Assembly (NCBI GenBank): GCA_019873645.1
Contig: JAIOAX010000009.1
Coordinates: 62,001 to 126,000 of the forward strand
DNA from: Chloroflexota bacterium
GTDB taxonomy: Bacteria > Chloroflexota > Anaerolineae > B4-G1 > SLSP01
DNA: 64,000 nt
Direction: 5' to 3'
Program-made: the position numbers and the translations under genes
Notes under the pieces: generated by a model
Seen by the model: only the letters and a program-made list of their open reading frames with translations
Databases searched by the model: none
What the model was told of the DNA's origin: nothing
Shown here: one piece after another, positions 9,192 to 17,672 of the stretch
How positions within the stretch are numbered: the first letter of the stretch is position 1
How the letters are laid out: the number at the start of each line of letters is the position of its first letter

Positions 9192-10877
9192 TTATTGCTG
9201 CTGCACCTTCGCCCAACTATCCCGCAGTGACACCGTCAGATTGAACACGAGTTTCCCCATTGTCGTATCCGGGTCGGTGCAGAAGTAGCCCTTGCGCATA
9301 AACTGATAGCGGTCGCCTGGCCTGGTTTCCGCAAGGTTAGGTTCCACCTTCGCATCGGGCAGGATGATGAGCGAATCGGGGTTCAAATTCGCCATAAAGT
9401 CCTGCCCTTCCTCAACCTCGCTCGGATCGTCTTTGGTGAAGAGATAATCGTACAAACGCACCTCAGCGTCCAGCGCGTGGGCGGCGGAGACCCAGTGAAT
9501 CGTCCCCTTGACCTTGCGTCCGTCGGGCGTGGCGCCGCCGCGCGAGGCCGGATCGTAGGTACAGCGTAGCGCGGTGATGTTGCCATCCGCATCTTTGATC
9601 ACGCCCGTGCAAGTGATGTAATAGGCGTTCATCAACCGCACCTCGCCGCCGGGTGAAAGGCGGAAGTATTTGGGCGGCGGGCTTTCCATAAAATCTTCGC
9701 GCTCAATGTAGATGACGCGGGAGAACGGTACCTGCCGTGTGCCCATTTCGGGTTTCTGCGGATGATTGGGCACGTCGAAATACTCCACTTGTCCCTCTGG
9801 ATAATTCTCAATGACTACTTTGAGTGGTTCAAGCACCGCCATGGCCCGCGGAGCGCGCTCGTTCAGATCGTCGCGGACGCAATGTTCGAGCAGCGCGATG
9901 TCCACCACACTGTTGGCCTTGGCGACGCCGACGCGCTCCAGAAAGTCGGCGATGACCTTCGGCGTGTAGCCGCGCCGCCGCAAGCCGCGCAGCGTAGGCA
10001 TGCGGGGGTCGTCCCAACCGCGCACGTGGCCCTCGTTCACTAAACGTAACAGGAAACGCTTGCTGAGCACCGTGCGGGTGAGGTTGAGCCGCGCGAACTC
10101 GATCTGCTGCGGGTGATAGATGCCCAGCGCATCGAGAAACCAGTCGTAGAGCGGGCGATGGTCTTCATAGCCCAGGTCGCACAGCGAGTGCGTGACGCCT
10201 TCGATGGAGTCTTCCAGGCCGTGCGCCCAGTCGTACATGGGGTAGATGTGCCATTTGTCACCGGTGCGGTGATGAGGGGTGTGCAGGATGCGGTACATTA
10301 CCGGATCGCGCAGGTTGAGGTTGGGCGAGGCCATATCAATCTTGGCGCGCAGTACCCGCGAGCCGGCGGGAAATTCCCCTGCACGCATGCGGCGCAGCAA
10401 GTCGAGGTTTTCTTCGACCGAGCGGTCGCGGTAGGGGCTATTTTTGCCGGGTTCGGTGAGTGTGCCGCGATACTCGCGGATTTCGTCGGCGCTCAGATCG
10501 TCCACGTAAGCCTGCCCCTGGCGTACAAGCTGCTCGGCCCACTCGTACATCTGCTCGAAATAGTCGGAAGCGTAGTAGACTTTGTCGCCGAAGTCGTGGC
10601 CGAGCCAGCGCACATCTTCGATGATGGCTTTCACGTATTCGTCGGCCTCTTTGGCGGGGTTAGTATCGTCGAAGCGCAGGTTGCACTTCCCGCCGTAGTC
10701 TTTGGCGACGCCGAAGTCAATCGCCATCGCCTTGGCATGGCCAATGTGCAGGTAACCGTTCGGCTCCGGTGGGAAGCGGGTATGTACGCGCCCGCCGAAC
10801 CGGCCGGTGCGCAGGTCTTCTTCGACGGCTGCGCGGATAAAGTCGCGTGGGGTGGGGACTGTGTTTTCGGTCATCAT
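9192..10877 (-). CDS. glnS: Glutaminyl-tRNA synthetase
   Basis: Charges tRNA-Gln with glutamine; class I aminoacyl-tRNA synthetase, cytoplasmic, 561 aa. The HIGH motif reads [14 protein letters not shown] near residue 38. The GlnRS/GluRS core follows ([42 protein letters not shown]). The KMSKS equivalent reads VLSKR. The C-terminal anticodon-binding beta-barrels begin around residue 350 ([13 protein letters not shown]) and end with [20 protein letters not shown] abuts two consecutive ATGs, and the second (10874) has the better spacing. A GlnRS suggests direct charging rather than only the GatCAB route. It is a single gene downstream of repeat-rich intergenic DNA. Confidence 0.97.
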   Translation of the reverse strand: MMTENTVPTPRDFIRAAVEEDLRTGRFGGRVHTRFPPEPNGYLHIGHAKAMAIDFGVAKDYGGKCNLRFDDTNPAKEADEYVKAIIEDVRWLGHDFGDKVYYASDYFEQMYEWAEQLVRQGQAYVDDLSADEIREYRGTLTEPGKNSPYRDRSVEENLDLLRRMRAGEFPAGSRVLRAKIDMASPNLNLRDPVMYRILHTPHHRTGDKWHIYPMYDWAHGLEDSIEGVTHSLCDLGYEDHRPLYDWFLDALGIYHPQQIEFARLNLTRTVLSKRFLLRLVNEGHVRGWDDPRMPTLRGLRRRGYTPKVIADFLERVGVAKANSVVDIALLEHCVRDDLNERAPRAMAVLEPLKVVIENYPEGQVEYFDVPNHPQKPEMGTRQVPFSRVIYIEREDFMESPPPKYFRLSPGGEVRLMNAYYITCTGVIKDADGNITALRCTYDPASRGGATPDGRKVKGTIHWVSAAHALDAEVRLYDYLFTKDDPSEVEEGQDFMANLNPDSLIILPDAKVEPNLAETRPGDRYQFMRKGYFCTDPDTTMGKLVFNLTVSLRDSWAKVQQQ

Positions 10878-10885
10878 CTCCTCCA

Positions 10886-11088
10886 GCGAATTGTGAATTG
10901 TGAATTGCGAATTACGAATTACGATGAAGTTGGAAAGTCTGTTTAACTGGTTGACTATTATATGCGCCTTTGCATTATCGGCAAGAAGCTGAGGAACGTT
11001 GCGCTTTTGCCCCTCTCAACCTTGCTCCCTTTGGGGCGAGGAGATATATAGATGGGGACCGTGGGCGGTGAAGCCGCCCACAGTCCCC
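10886..11088. repeat. Intergenic micro-repeats and a 15-bp imperfect palindrome
   Basis: The stretch between glnS and the next operon has no convincing gene. It begins with tandem words of the form GAATTGTGAATTGCGAATTACG (10886-10920, ten-base period). At 11054-11088 GGGGACCGTGGGCGG pairs with CCGCCCACAGTCCCC around a five-base loop with one mismatch. Related GAATTGCGAATCACG words recur at 11250-11283. A 90-aa reading on the minus strand is compositionally unlike protein and is not called. Confidence 0.6.
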
Positions 11089-11205
11089 CTTTGAGAAATC
11101 CTCCCGCTCTCCTCGCACGCGGGGAGAGCAAGAGGCAGGAGGTGAGAAGGAAAAACTCAACAAAACTGCCCCTGTCCTGAAATACACCTCGCCACTAAGG
11201 GACAT

Positions 11206-11234
11206 TTGAACGTTATGCTGAAGTTGTGTATACT
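11206..11234 (+). promoter_or_regulatory. Sigma70-type promoter of the sugar-acid/beta-galactosidase operon
   Basis: TTGAAC (11206-11211) and TATACT (11229-11234) are separated by exactly 17 nt, about 80 nt before the first gene. It is one of the best promoter matches in the window. Confidence 0.65.
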
Positions 11235-11313
11235 TTGGACATGACACGTATGCGAATTGCGAATCACGAATTACGAATCACATATTAACAAAAATCGTTT
11301 CAAGGAGAATGCT

Positions 11314-12066
11314 ATGGCTCGTATTCCGATTGCACTACAACTGTATTCCGTCCGCCACGATTGTGAAAAAGACTTGCCCGGTACACTGAAGGCTGTGGCC
11401 GGGATGGGCTATGAGGGCGTGGATTTTGCCGGCTACTACGGCTACGATGCACACACGCTCCGCGCACTGCTCGATGATTTGGGACTTAAGGTCGCCGGAT
11501 GTCACACGGGTATCCAGACATTGCTCGGTGATGAGCTGCCAAAAACAGTTGAGTTCAACCACATTCTCGGCAACAAGTATCTCATTGTCCCCTGGTTGCC
11601 GGAGTCGTACCGTGATTCCCGCGATGCCTGGCGCAGAACCGCCGATCTGTTCAACGAGATTGCGACAAAATTGAAGCCGGAAGGGATGTTTACCGGTTAT
11701 CACAACCATCACATCGAGTTCACGCCGCTGGATGGCGAGGTGCCCTGGGACACCTTCTTTAGCAACACCGTCCCCGAAGTGGTGATGCAGATTGATCTCG
11801 GCAACGCGCTGCATGGCGGCGCGGACCCGGTGGCTTTCCTCAAGCGTTATCCGGGTCGCGCGCGCACCGTGCATTTGAAAGAATACTCGGCCGCCAATGA
11901 CAAGGCCATCATCGGCGAAGGCGATGTGAATTGGGCTGAAATCTTCCGCATCTGCGATGCCGATCCTGTGACCGAGTGGTATATCGTCGAACAAGAGAGC
12001 TACGCCTACCCGCCGCTGGAGTGTGTGGAGCGTTGTTTACAGGCACTGCGGGCGATGGGGAAGTGA
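11314..12066 (+). CDS. Sugar phosphate isomerase/epimerase (xylose-isomerase-like TIM barrel)
   Basis: A 250-aa TIM-barrel enzyme of the AP-endonuclease-2 superfamily, which isomerises or epimerises sugars using a divalent metal. ATG 11314 (MARIPIALQLYSVRHDCEKD) is chosen because AAGGAG lies 7 nt upstream; the longer reading translates a micro-repeat. Visible metal-site regions are FTGYHNHHIEF, VMQIDLGNALHGG, TVHLKEYS and YIVEQESY. It is the first gene of an operon with the mannonate-dehydratase-like and GH42 genes, which suggests a part in breaking down a galactoside or uronate. The exact substrate cannot be read from the sequence. Confidence 0.88.
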   Translation: MARIPIALQLYSVRHDCEKDLPGTLKAVAGMGYEGVDFAGYYGYDAHTLRALLDDLGLKVAGCHTGIQTLLGDELPKTVEFNHILGNKYLIVPWLPESYRDSRDAWRRTADLFNEIATKLKPEGMFTGYHNHHIEFTPLDGEVPWDTFFSNTVPEVVMQIDLGNALHGGADPVAFLKRYPGRARTVHLKEYSAANDKAIIGEGDVNWAEIFRICDADPVTEWYIVEQESYAYPPLECVERCLQALRAMGK

Positions 12067-12153
12067 GGCGAAGGAGTGAATCGGCGAATAAGCGAATCAC
12101 CGATTACCAGTTACCAAGCACCGATTGCCAATCACTAAAAAAGGATGGAGAGA

Positions 12154-13143
12154 ATGATCAAGATTGCTGAAGTATTACCCCCTTATCCTACCCCCCTGTG
12201 GCGGATGGTAAAGCAGTGTGGGGTGAATTATGTCGTTGGGACGATGGATTTTCGCCGCGGCCTGGATGTGGACAAGGAGTCTTTGCCGTGGAGCTACATG
12301 TCTTTGGTGCGGATGAAGACTGCTTACGAGGACGGCGGCTTCAAGCTGGAAGTCATTGAGAGCCGTCCGCCGCTCAACAAGGCCAAGCTGGGTCTGCCGG
12401 GACGCGATGAGGAAATTCAGCACGCCATTGACCTGATCCGCAACATGGGCGCACTCGGCATTCCGGTATGGTGCTATGAGTGGATGCCCGTCTTCAACTG
12501 GATGCGCACCTCCACCACCGCACCTGCGCGGGGTGGGGCGCTGGCAACCGCCTACGACCACGACTTGATGCGCAACGCCCCGCTCACGGAATACGGCATC
12601 GTCACCGAGGCGCAACTGTGGGAGAACCTGAAGTATTTCCTCGATGCGGTGGTGCCGGAAGCCGAGAAAGCCGGCGTCAAGCTGGCGATGCACCCCGACG
12701 ATCCACCTCTCTCGCCGATTCGCGGCCTGGGACGGATCATGCGCAGCATCGAAAACTACCAGCGGCTGCTTGACCTGGTGCCCAGCCCGGTCAACGGCAT
12801 CGCGCTCTGCCAGGGCAACTTTACCTTGATGACCGACGACCTGCCCGGCGTTATCCGCCATTTCGGAAAACAGGGCAAAATCTTCTTCGTCCACTTCCGC
12901 GACGTGCGCGGCACGCCGGAGAAATTCGTCGAAACCTTCCACGACGATGGCAAGACCGACATGCTAGCGTGTATGCAGGCCTACCGCGACATCGGCTTCG
13001 AGGGCGTTTGTCGTCCCGATCACGTCCCCACAATGGAGGGCGACAGCAACGACAATCCGTCTTACTCGTCGGTGGGCCGGCTCTTCGCCATCGGCTATCT
13101 CAAGGGCCTGCGTGAGGCCGTCTATGGTAGACGAGACGAATGA
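12154..13143 (+). CDS. uxuA: Mannonate dehydratase-like enzyme
   Basis: Resembles UxuA, which dehydrates D-mannonate to 2-keto-3-deoxygluconate in hexuronate breakdown. It has 329 aa from ATG 12154 (GGAG upstream); ATG 12145 is an in-frame alternative. UxuA active-site segments are visible: [37 protein letters not shown] and [12 protein letters not shown], giving the His/Cys/His/Asp metal set in the expected order. It is slightly shorter than E. coli UxuA. It lies between a TIM-barrel epimerase and a GH42 galactosidase with 45-90-nt gaps, so it is probably co-transcribed. Mannonate as the true substrate is inferred; related dehydratases act on other aldonates. Confidence 0.82.
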   Translation: MIKIAEVLPPYPTPLWRMVKQCGVNYVVGTMDFRRGLDVDKESLPWSYMSLVRMKTAYEDGGFKLEVIESRPPLNKAKLGLPGRDEEIQHAIDLIRNMGALGIPVWCYEWMPVFNWMRTSTTAPARGGALATAYDHDLMRNAPLTEYGIVTEAQLWENLKYFLDAVVPEAEKAGVKLAMHPDDPPLSPIRGLGRIMRSIENYQRLLDLVPSPVNGIALCQGNFTLMTDDLPGVIRHFGKQGKIFFVHFRDVRGTPEKFVETFHDDGKTDMLACMQAYRDIGFEGVCRPDHVPTMEGDSNDNPSYSSVGRLFAIGYLKGLREAVYGRRDE

Positions 13144-13187
13144 TTACCTGACTAACGATTACCGGACTATTTTAGAAGGAGTACGCT

Positions 13188-15239
13188 ATGATTGAGAAAT
13201 TCCCTCCAATCACGTCAAAGTTGCCCGTCTTCTTGCACGGCGGCGATTACAATCCCGACCAATGGCCTGCCGAGGTGTGGGAGGAAGATATGCGCTTGAT
13301 GAAGCTGGCGCACTGCAACGCGATGAGTGTGGGCATTTTCGCCTGGGCGCGCCTGGAACCCGCCGAGGGCCAGTTCGACTTCGACTGGCTTGACCGCGTG
13401 ATGGACATGATCGCCGAGAACGGCGGCGTGGCCGTCCTGGCGACGCCTAGTGGGGCGCGCCCGGCATGGCTGGCGCGTAAGTATCCCGAAGTGCTGCGTG
13501 TCCGCCCTGACCGGCAGCGCAATCTTTTCGGCGGGCGGCACAATCACTGCCTGACCTCGCCGGTCTACCGCGAGAAAGTGCGCATCATCAACAGCAAGTT
13601 GGCTGAGCGGTATGCCAATCATCCTGCGCTGGCCGTGTGGCACCTTTCCAACGAGTACAGTGGCGAATGTCACTGCGAGCTGTGCCGTGCAGCCTTTGTC
13701 GAGTGGCTCAAACGCAAGTATGGGACGCTTGACGCGCTTAACCATGCCTGGTGGACGGCTTTCTGGAGCCACACCTATACCGATTGGAACCTCATCGAGC
13801 CGCCGAGTCCTATCGGCGAGATGGCGGTGCATGGCCTGACATTGGACTGGAAACGCTTCGTTACCGATCAGACGGTAGATTTCATGCGCCACGAAATCGC
13901 CGCGCTGCGCGAGTTCACGCCGGATGTGCCAGTCACGACGAACATGATGGGCACGTTCCCCGGTCTCAACTATTGGCGTTTTGCGCCATATCTGGACGTC
14001 ATCTCCTGGGACAGCTATCCAATGTGGCACAGGGGCGATGATGTGGCGCTGGCCTCCGATGTGGCTTTCATCCACGACATTAACCGTTGTCTCAAGGGCG
14101 GCAAGCCGTTTATGCTGATGGAGAGTGTCCCCAGCGCCACCAACTGGGTGCCGTCCGCCAAAGTGAAGCGTCCCGGCATGCATGCGCTCTCGTCGTTGCA
14201 GGCCGTGGCGCACGGGTCGGACACAGTGCAGTACTTTCAGTGGCGCAAGAGTCGCGGGTCGTCGGAGAAGTTCCACGGCGCGGTGGTGGATCACGTGGGG
14301 CACGAGCACACGCGCGTCTTCCGCGACGTGGCCGATGTCGGCATGAAGCTGGAGAAACTGAGCAACGTGATCGGCACAACGGTGCGCCCGGACGTGGCGA
14401 TCATCTACGACTGGGAGAATCTGTGGGCGCTGGACGATGCGCAAGGCCCGCGGCGCGGCGACAAGGGGTATCTGGAAGCCTGTAAACGTCACTACCGTGC
14501 CTTCTGGGAGCGCGGTATCCCGGTAGATGTGATTGATATGGAACAGGACCTGAGCCGCTACAAGCTCGTCATCGCGCCGATGCTCTATATGTTGCGTCCC
14601 GCTGTGGATGAACGCATCGCGGCCTTTGTGAGGGCCGGAGGGACGTTCGTCGCCACCTACTGGACGGGCATCGTGGATGAGAACGACCTGGTCATCCTGG
14701 GCGGCTGGCCCGGCGGCAAGTTGCGCGAAGTGCTGGGGATTTGGGATGAGGAGATTGACGCGCTGTACGAGCATGACCGCAATGCTGTCCTGCCCTGCGC
14801 CGATAATACTCTGGGCCTCGCAGGTGAGTATGAGCTGCGCGACTATTGCGCCCTCATCCACCCGGAAAGTGCGCAGGTCCTGGCGACATACAAGCATGAC
14901 TTCTACGCCGGGCGGCCTGTGCTCACGGTCAACGCCTACGGCAGCGGCAAGGCGTACTATCTGGCGTCCAATCCCGATGACCGCTTCCTGCGCGACTTCT
15001 ATGGTGCGCTCGATGCGGAACTGGGTCTGCTCCATTCGCTCGATGCGGAACTGCCGCACGGCGTTAGCGCGCAACTGCGCACGGATGGCGAGACGCGGTA
15101 CATCTTCGTGATGAACTTCAACGCGGAACCTGTGACAATTGACCTGGGGACGACGACGTACCGGGATATGCTTACCGACGAGACGTTAAGCGGCGTGGTG
15201 ACGCTTGGCGTCTACGATGTGAAAGTGCTTGTGGCGTAA
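13188..15239 (+). CDS. GH42 family beta-galactosidase
   Basis: Retaining glycosidase of 683 aa without a signal peptide, so cytoplasmic, cleaving terminal beta-galactosides. GH42 motifs are clear: HGGDYNPDQWP at the N-terminus, acid/base Glu in WHLSNEYSG (E156), nucleophile Glu in FMLMESVPS (E312). The structural zinc site of the family is present as C121, C161, C163 and C166 (CHCELC). The trimerisation domain (DVAIIYDWENLWAL) begins near 395 and a beta domain ends the protein. AGAAGGAG precedes ATG. It is the third gene of the operon starting at 11314 and points to uptake of galacto-oligosaccharides or galactan fragments. No transporter is adjacent. Confidence 0.95.
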   Translation: MIEKFPPITSKLPVFLHGGDYNPDQWPAEVWEEDMRLMKLAHCNAMSVGIFAWARLEPAEGQFDFDWLDRVMDMIAENGGVAVLATPSGARPAWLARKYPEVLRVRPDRQRNLFGGRHNHCLTSPVYREKVRIINSKLAERYANHPALAVWHLSNEYSGECHCELCRAAFVEWLKRKYGTLDALNHAWWTAFWSHTYTDWNLIEPPSPIGEMAVHGLTLDWKRFVTDQTVDFMRHEIAALREFTPDVPVTTNMMGTFPGLNYWRFAPYLDVISWDSYPMWHRGDDVALASDVAFIHDINRCLKGGKPFMLMESVPSATNWVPSAKVKRPGMHALSSLQAVAHGSDTVQYFQWRKSRGSSEKFHGAVVDHVGHEHTRVFRDVADVGMKLEKLSNVIGTTVRPDVAIIYDWENLWALDDAQGPRRGDKGYLEACKRHYRAFWERGIPVDVIDMEQDLSRYKLVIAPMLYMLRPAVDERIAAFVRAGGTFVATYWTGIVDENDLVILGGWPGGKLREVLGIWDEEIDALYEHDRNAVLPCADNTLGLAGEYELRDYCALIHPESAQVLATYKHDFYAGRPVLTVNAYGSGKAYYLASNPDDRFLRDFYGALDAELGLLHSLDAELPHGVSAQLRTDGETRYIFVMNFNAEPVTIDLGTTTYRDMLTDETLSGVVTLGVYDVKVLVA

Positions 15240-15338
15240 GGCTATCAAATTCACTGCCTGAAGTCGGCGTGTATGTATGCGCATCGGCTTCAGCCGGTTT
15301 ACGTACACACCGGCTTTAGCCGGTTTACAGGAGGTCGC

Positions 15339-15968
15339 ATGGCCTACAAAGTCTGGTACCGCCGCAATCTTCCTCACTGGCAGCCGCCAGGTGTGCCTAT
15401 CTTTATCACCTGGCGGTTGGCCGGCTCTTTGCCGGCTGCCTTCCTTGCCAAATACGCCGCCGAACGAGAACGCATTGCGCGAGATCCCCGCGCGCAGGAT
15501 GAGCATAGCGACTGGGCGATTAACGCTTACAAACGACTTCTTGTGCGCTGTGATGATGAACTGCACAAATGGGGCGGTCCACATTGGCTTGCGCAACCTG
15601 AGATTGCGGCCCTGGTATGTGAAGCTATGCACCAGGGCGAGAGAGAACAATTGTATCGTCTGTATGCCTATACGGTGATGAGCAATCACATTCACGTTCT
15701 GCTGTATCCGTTGGAAGACGCGCAAACCGGGAAACCGGTCCCTCTCGCACGTATTACCAACCTGCTCAAAGGACGCACAGCTCGCTACGCCAACCAGAAA
15801 TTGGGACGGGTGGGGCAACACTTCTGGGCGCACGAGTCGTATGATCATTGGTCGCGCAATGAAAATGAAACCCAACGCATCATAGCGTACATTCTCAACA
15901 ATCCCGTCAAGGCCGGATTAGTCTCAGACGCATCTGCCTGGCCGTGGAGTTGGGCAGCGGAATTGTGA
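15339..15968 (+). CDS. REP-associated tyrosine (Y1/HUH) transposase, RAYT
   Basis: A 209-aa single-strand DNA transposase of the IS200-like Y1 superfamily that acts on REP palindromes. AGGAGG sits 5 nt before ATG 15339. The HUH motif is HIH within TVMSNHIHVLLYP. The catalytic Tyr is most likely the one in FWAHESYDHWSR. The RAYT-typical end (RIIAYILNNPVKAGLVSDASAWPWS) is intact, so the protein looks functional. The gene ends 35 nt before a palindrome array whose hairpins are the expected substrates. It interrupts no recognisable gene. Confidence 0.92.
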   Translation: MAYKVWYRRNLPHWQPPGVPIFITWRLAGSLPAAFLAKYAAERERIARDPRAQDEHSDWAINAYKRLLVRCDDELHKWGGPHWLAQPEIAALVCEAMHQGEREQLYRLYAYTVMSNHIHVLLYPLEDAQTGKPVPLARITNLLKGRTARYANQKLGRVGQHFWAHESYDHWSRNENETQRIIAYILNNPVKAGLVSDASAWPWSWAAEL

Positions 15969-16003
15969 ATGTTATGCCCGCCTGAAGGTGGGGTACATGT
16001 AGA

Positions 16004-16285
16004 GCCGCCTTCAGGCGGCGTACACGTAGAGCCGATGTAGAGCCGCCTTCAGGCGGCGTACACGTAGGGCGCACGTAGGGCCGCCTTCAGGCGGCGTACA
16101 CGTAGGGCGCACGTAGGGCCGCCTTCAGGCGGCGTACACGTAGAGCCGATGTAGAGCCGCCTTCAGGCGGCGTACACGTAGAGCCGATGTAGAGCCGCCT
16201 TCAGGCGGCGTACACGTAGAGCCGATGTAGAGCCGCCTTCAGGCGGCGTACACGTAGGGCGCACGTAGGGCCGCCTTCAGGCGGC
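16004..16285. repeat. Eight-copy palindromic array with exact 38-bp period
   Basis: The 16-bp palindrome GCCGCCTTCAGGCGGC occurs at 16004, 16042, 16080, 16118, 16156, 16194, 16232 and 16270, always 38 bp apart. The 22-nt spacers come in only two versions, one containing TAGAGCCGATGTAG (A) and one containing TAGGGCGCACGTAG (B), in the order A B B A A A B. Half-copies flank the array (CCGCCTGAAGG near 15978; CGCCTGAAGGCGGCG at 16308-16322). Repeated spacers exclude CRISPR; position next to a RAYT supports a REP cluster grown by tandem duplication. Confidence 0.93.
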
Positions 16286-16367
16286 GTGTACGGCGTGCAT
16301 GTAGGGTCGCCTGAAGGCGGCGTATGTCACCAGCTTTAGCCGGTAATCCAGGCAGGGAAGAAAGAGT

Positions 16368-17672
16368 ATGGATGTACAACGATTGTCGTTATACCCGTTG
16401 ACGCTACAGGCCGGGCCGGAGAACCTGACGACTTCCTCCGTGGCGACGCTGCTTGCCATTAGCCATGGCCTTGAAGATGCGGTGATCCGTCATCGTTTGC
16501 GGGGCACGTTCTACGCCGGCTTCCAACGTTTCTCGGCGTTCTTGCCCCAGGTGAACCGGTTTGCGCGTCTGGCGGTGCGCTGTGGTGATGTCGTCGTTTT
16601 CGGTGTACCGGATGCGCCTACCTTAGCCATCCCCAACGTGACTTATGTCGAATTGTCCCCCGACGCGCCGCTGGCCCGCGAGTGGTTTATCGTTTTCGAC
16701 CGGCCTGAATTGGCGGCGGCGTTGTTGACCCGCGAAATCGGCGCGACCGACGATATGCTGACGACGTTTGGCCGGGGCCGCTATTACCAGGGCGTTTTGA
16801 GCTTCGATCCGGCGTTGGTCACGGCGGCGCAGACGGCGCTGGCGCGGGCATTGGCGCGTACCGCAAGTGCAAAACCCGACGCTTCCGCTGCGCCACCTGC
16901 GCCGTATCAGACCTTTCTGCAAATTTTCAGCCGCTCGTTGGAAAAACGCAATCGCCAGTTGGCCGCATTGTATCAGACGCTGGACCGACGCGCGCAATCG
17001 CTGGAACGGCTGAATCAGGTGATCAAAACCTTGATGTCGCGTGTGGCCTGGGAAGAAGCAGCCTCACAAAGCGAGGCTACTGGAAGGGGGGGCGTCGAAG
17101 GCGAGGGTATGCAATCTACCGCTGAGGCTATGCTCAAGCAAACCACCCTCACCGTGCTGTGCAGCGACGTGCAGGGCTTCACCACGCTCAGCGCCACCCG
17201 CCCGGCGCAGCCACTGATGCAGGACTTGAACCATTATCTCGATATTTTGGCGACCACCGTGTACCAGAACCTCGGCGATGTGGATAAGTTTCTGGGTGAC
17301 GGGATGCTGGCCTTCTTTCAGCGACCGGCAGCCGCGTTGCAAGCGGCGCTGGAGATGCAGCGGCGGATAGCGGCCTTCAACGCCCAACAAGTGGCGCGGC
17401 TGCGCGATCCGTTCCCCACGCGCGTAAGTCTGGCGACAGGGCCATGCCTCATTGCCCGCGTGGGGTCGCGCGACCGGCAGGAAGTCACCATTCTGGGCGA
17501 TACGGTCAATATGGCGAGTCGCTTGCAGGCGCTTTCGCAGGTCGGCGGAGTGTTGCTGGATGAAACGACATATCAGGCTTGCCAGCCCCTTGAGGCTACG
17601 GCGATGTCCGTCAAAGTGCGCGGCAAGGCGGGGGTGCAGTCGGTGTATCAGATTACGCCAGGAGTTGTTTGA
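16368..17672 (+). CDS. DICT-domain class III adenylate/guanylate cyclase
   Basis: A 434-aa cytoplasmic signalling enzyme. Residues 1-165 fit the DICT sensory domain (SLYPLTLQAGPENLTTSSV and FDRPELAAALLTRE), found with cyclases and two-component proteins. A coiled-coil linker (about 185-230, SLEKRNRQLAALYQTLDRRA) leads to a class III cyclase domain (about 255-430). Its catalytic set looks complete: metal Asp in LCSDVQGFTTL, Lys in VDKFLGDGMLAFF, second Asp in LGD, and GDTVNMASRL for transition-state residues. It should make a cyclic nucleotide; base specificity is not decidable by eye. Its last 20 nt overlap the 3' end of the convergent SARP-type regulator. A REP array lies immediately upstream. 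Confidence 0.9.
   Translation: MDVQRLSLYPLTLQAGPENLTTSSVATLLAISHGLEDAVIRHRLRGTFYAGFQRFSAFLPQVNRFARLAVRCGDVVVFGVPDAPTLAIPNVTYVELSPDAPLAREWFIVFDRPELAAALLTREIGATDDMLTTFGRGRYYQGVLSFDPALVTAAQTALARALARTASAKPDASAAPPAPYQTFLQIFSRSLEKRNRQLAALYQTLDRRAQSLERLNQVIKTLMSRVAWEEAASQSEATGRGGVEGEGMQSTAEAMLKQTTLTVLCSDVQGFTTLSATRPAQPLMQDLNHYLDILATTVYQNLGDVDKFLGDGMLAFFQRPAAALQAALEMQRRIAAFNAQQVARLRDPFPTRVSLATGPCLIARVGSRDRQEVTILGDTVNMASRLQALSQVGGVLLDETTYQACQPLEATAMSVKVRGKAGVQSVYQITPGVV

Larger units (their letters stand above)
15285..16343 (+). mobile_element. REP/RAYT element (transposase plus palindromic array)
   Basis: The transposase gene is bracketed by related short hairpins: CGGCTTCAGCCGG at 15285-15297, CCGGCTTTAGCCGG at 15310-15323, and CCAGCTTTAGCCGG at 16330-16343. 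The eight-copy palindrome array fills the 3' flank. The shared TTTAGCCGG ends suggest the unit's limits; no target-site duplication could be identified. Confidence 0.65.

Noticed and set aside
10975-11247. 90-aa frame between glnS and the next operon
   Set aside because: It translates palindromic and repetitive DNA, has no RBS, and overlaps the operon promoter; the composition is not protein-like.
13215-15074. 619-codon open frame on the minus strand
   Set aside because: It lies wholly opposite the GH42 gene, whose active-site and zinc-site residues are intact. The antisense translation is rich in His/Arg/Gln without any domain pattern; it is a by-product of GC-biased codon use.
16004-16285. 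CRISPR array
   Set aside because: Repeats are 16-bp palindromes with only two spacer sequences used repeatedly, there are no cas genes, and a RAYT transposase is adjacent.
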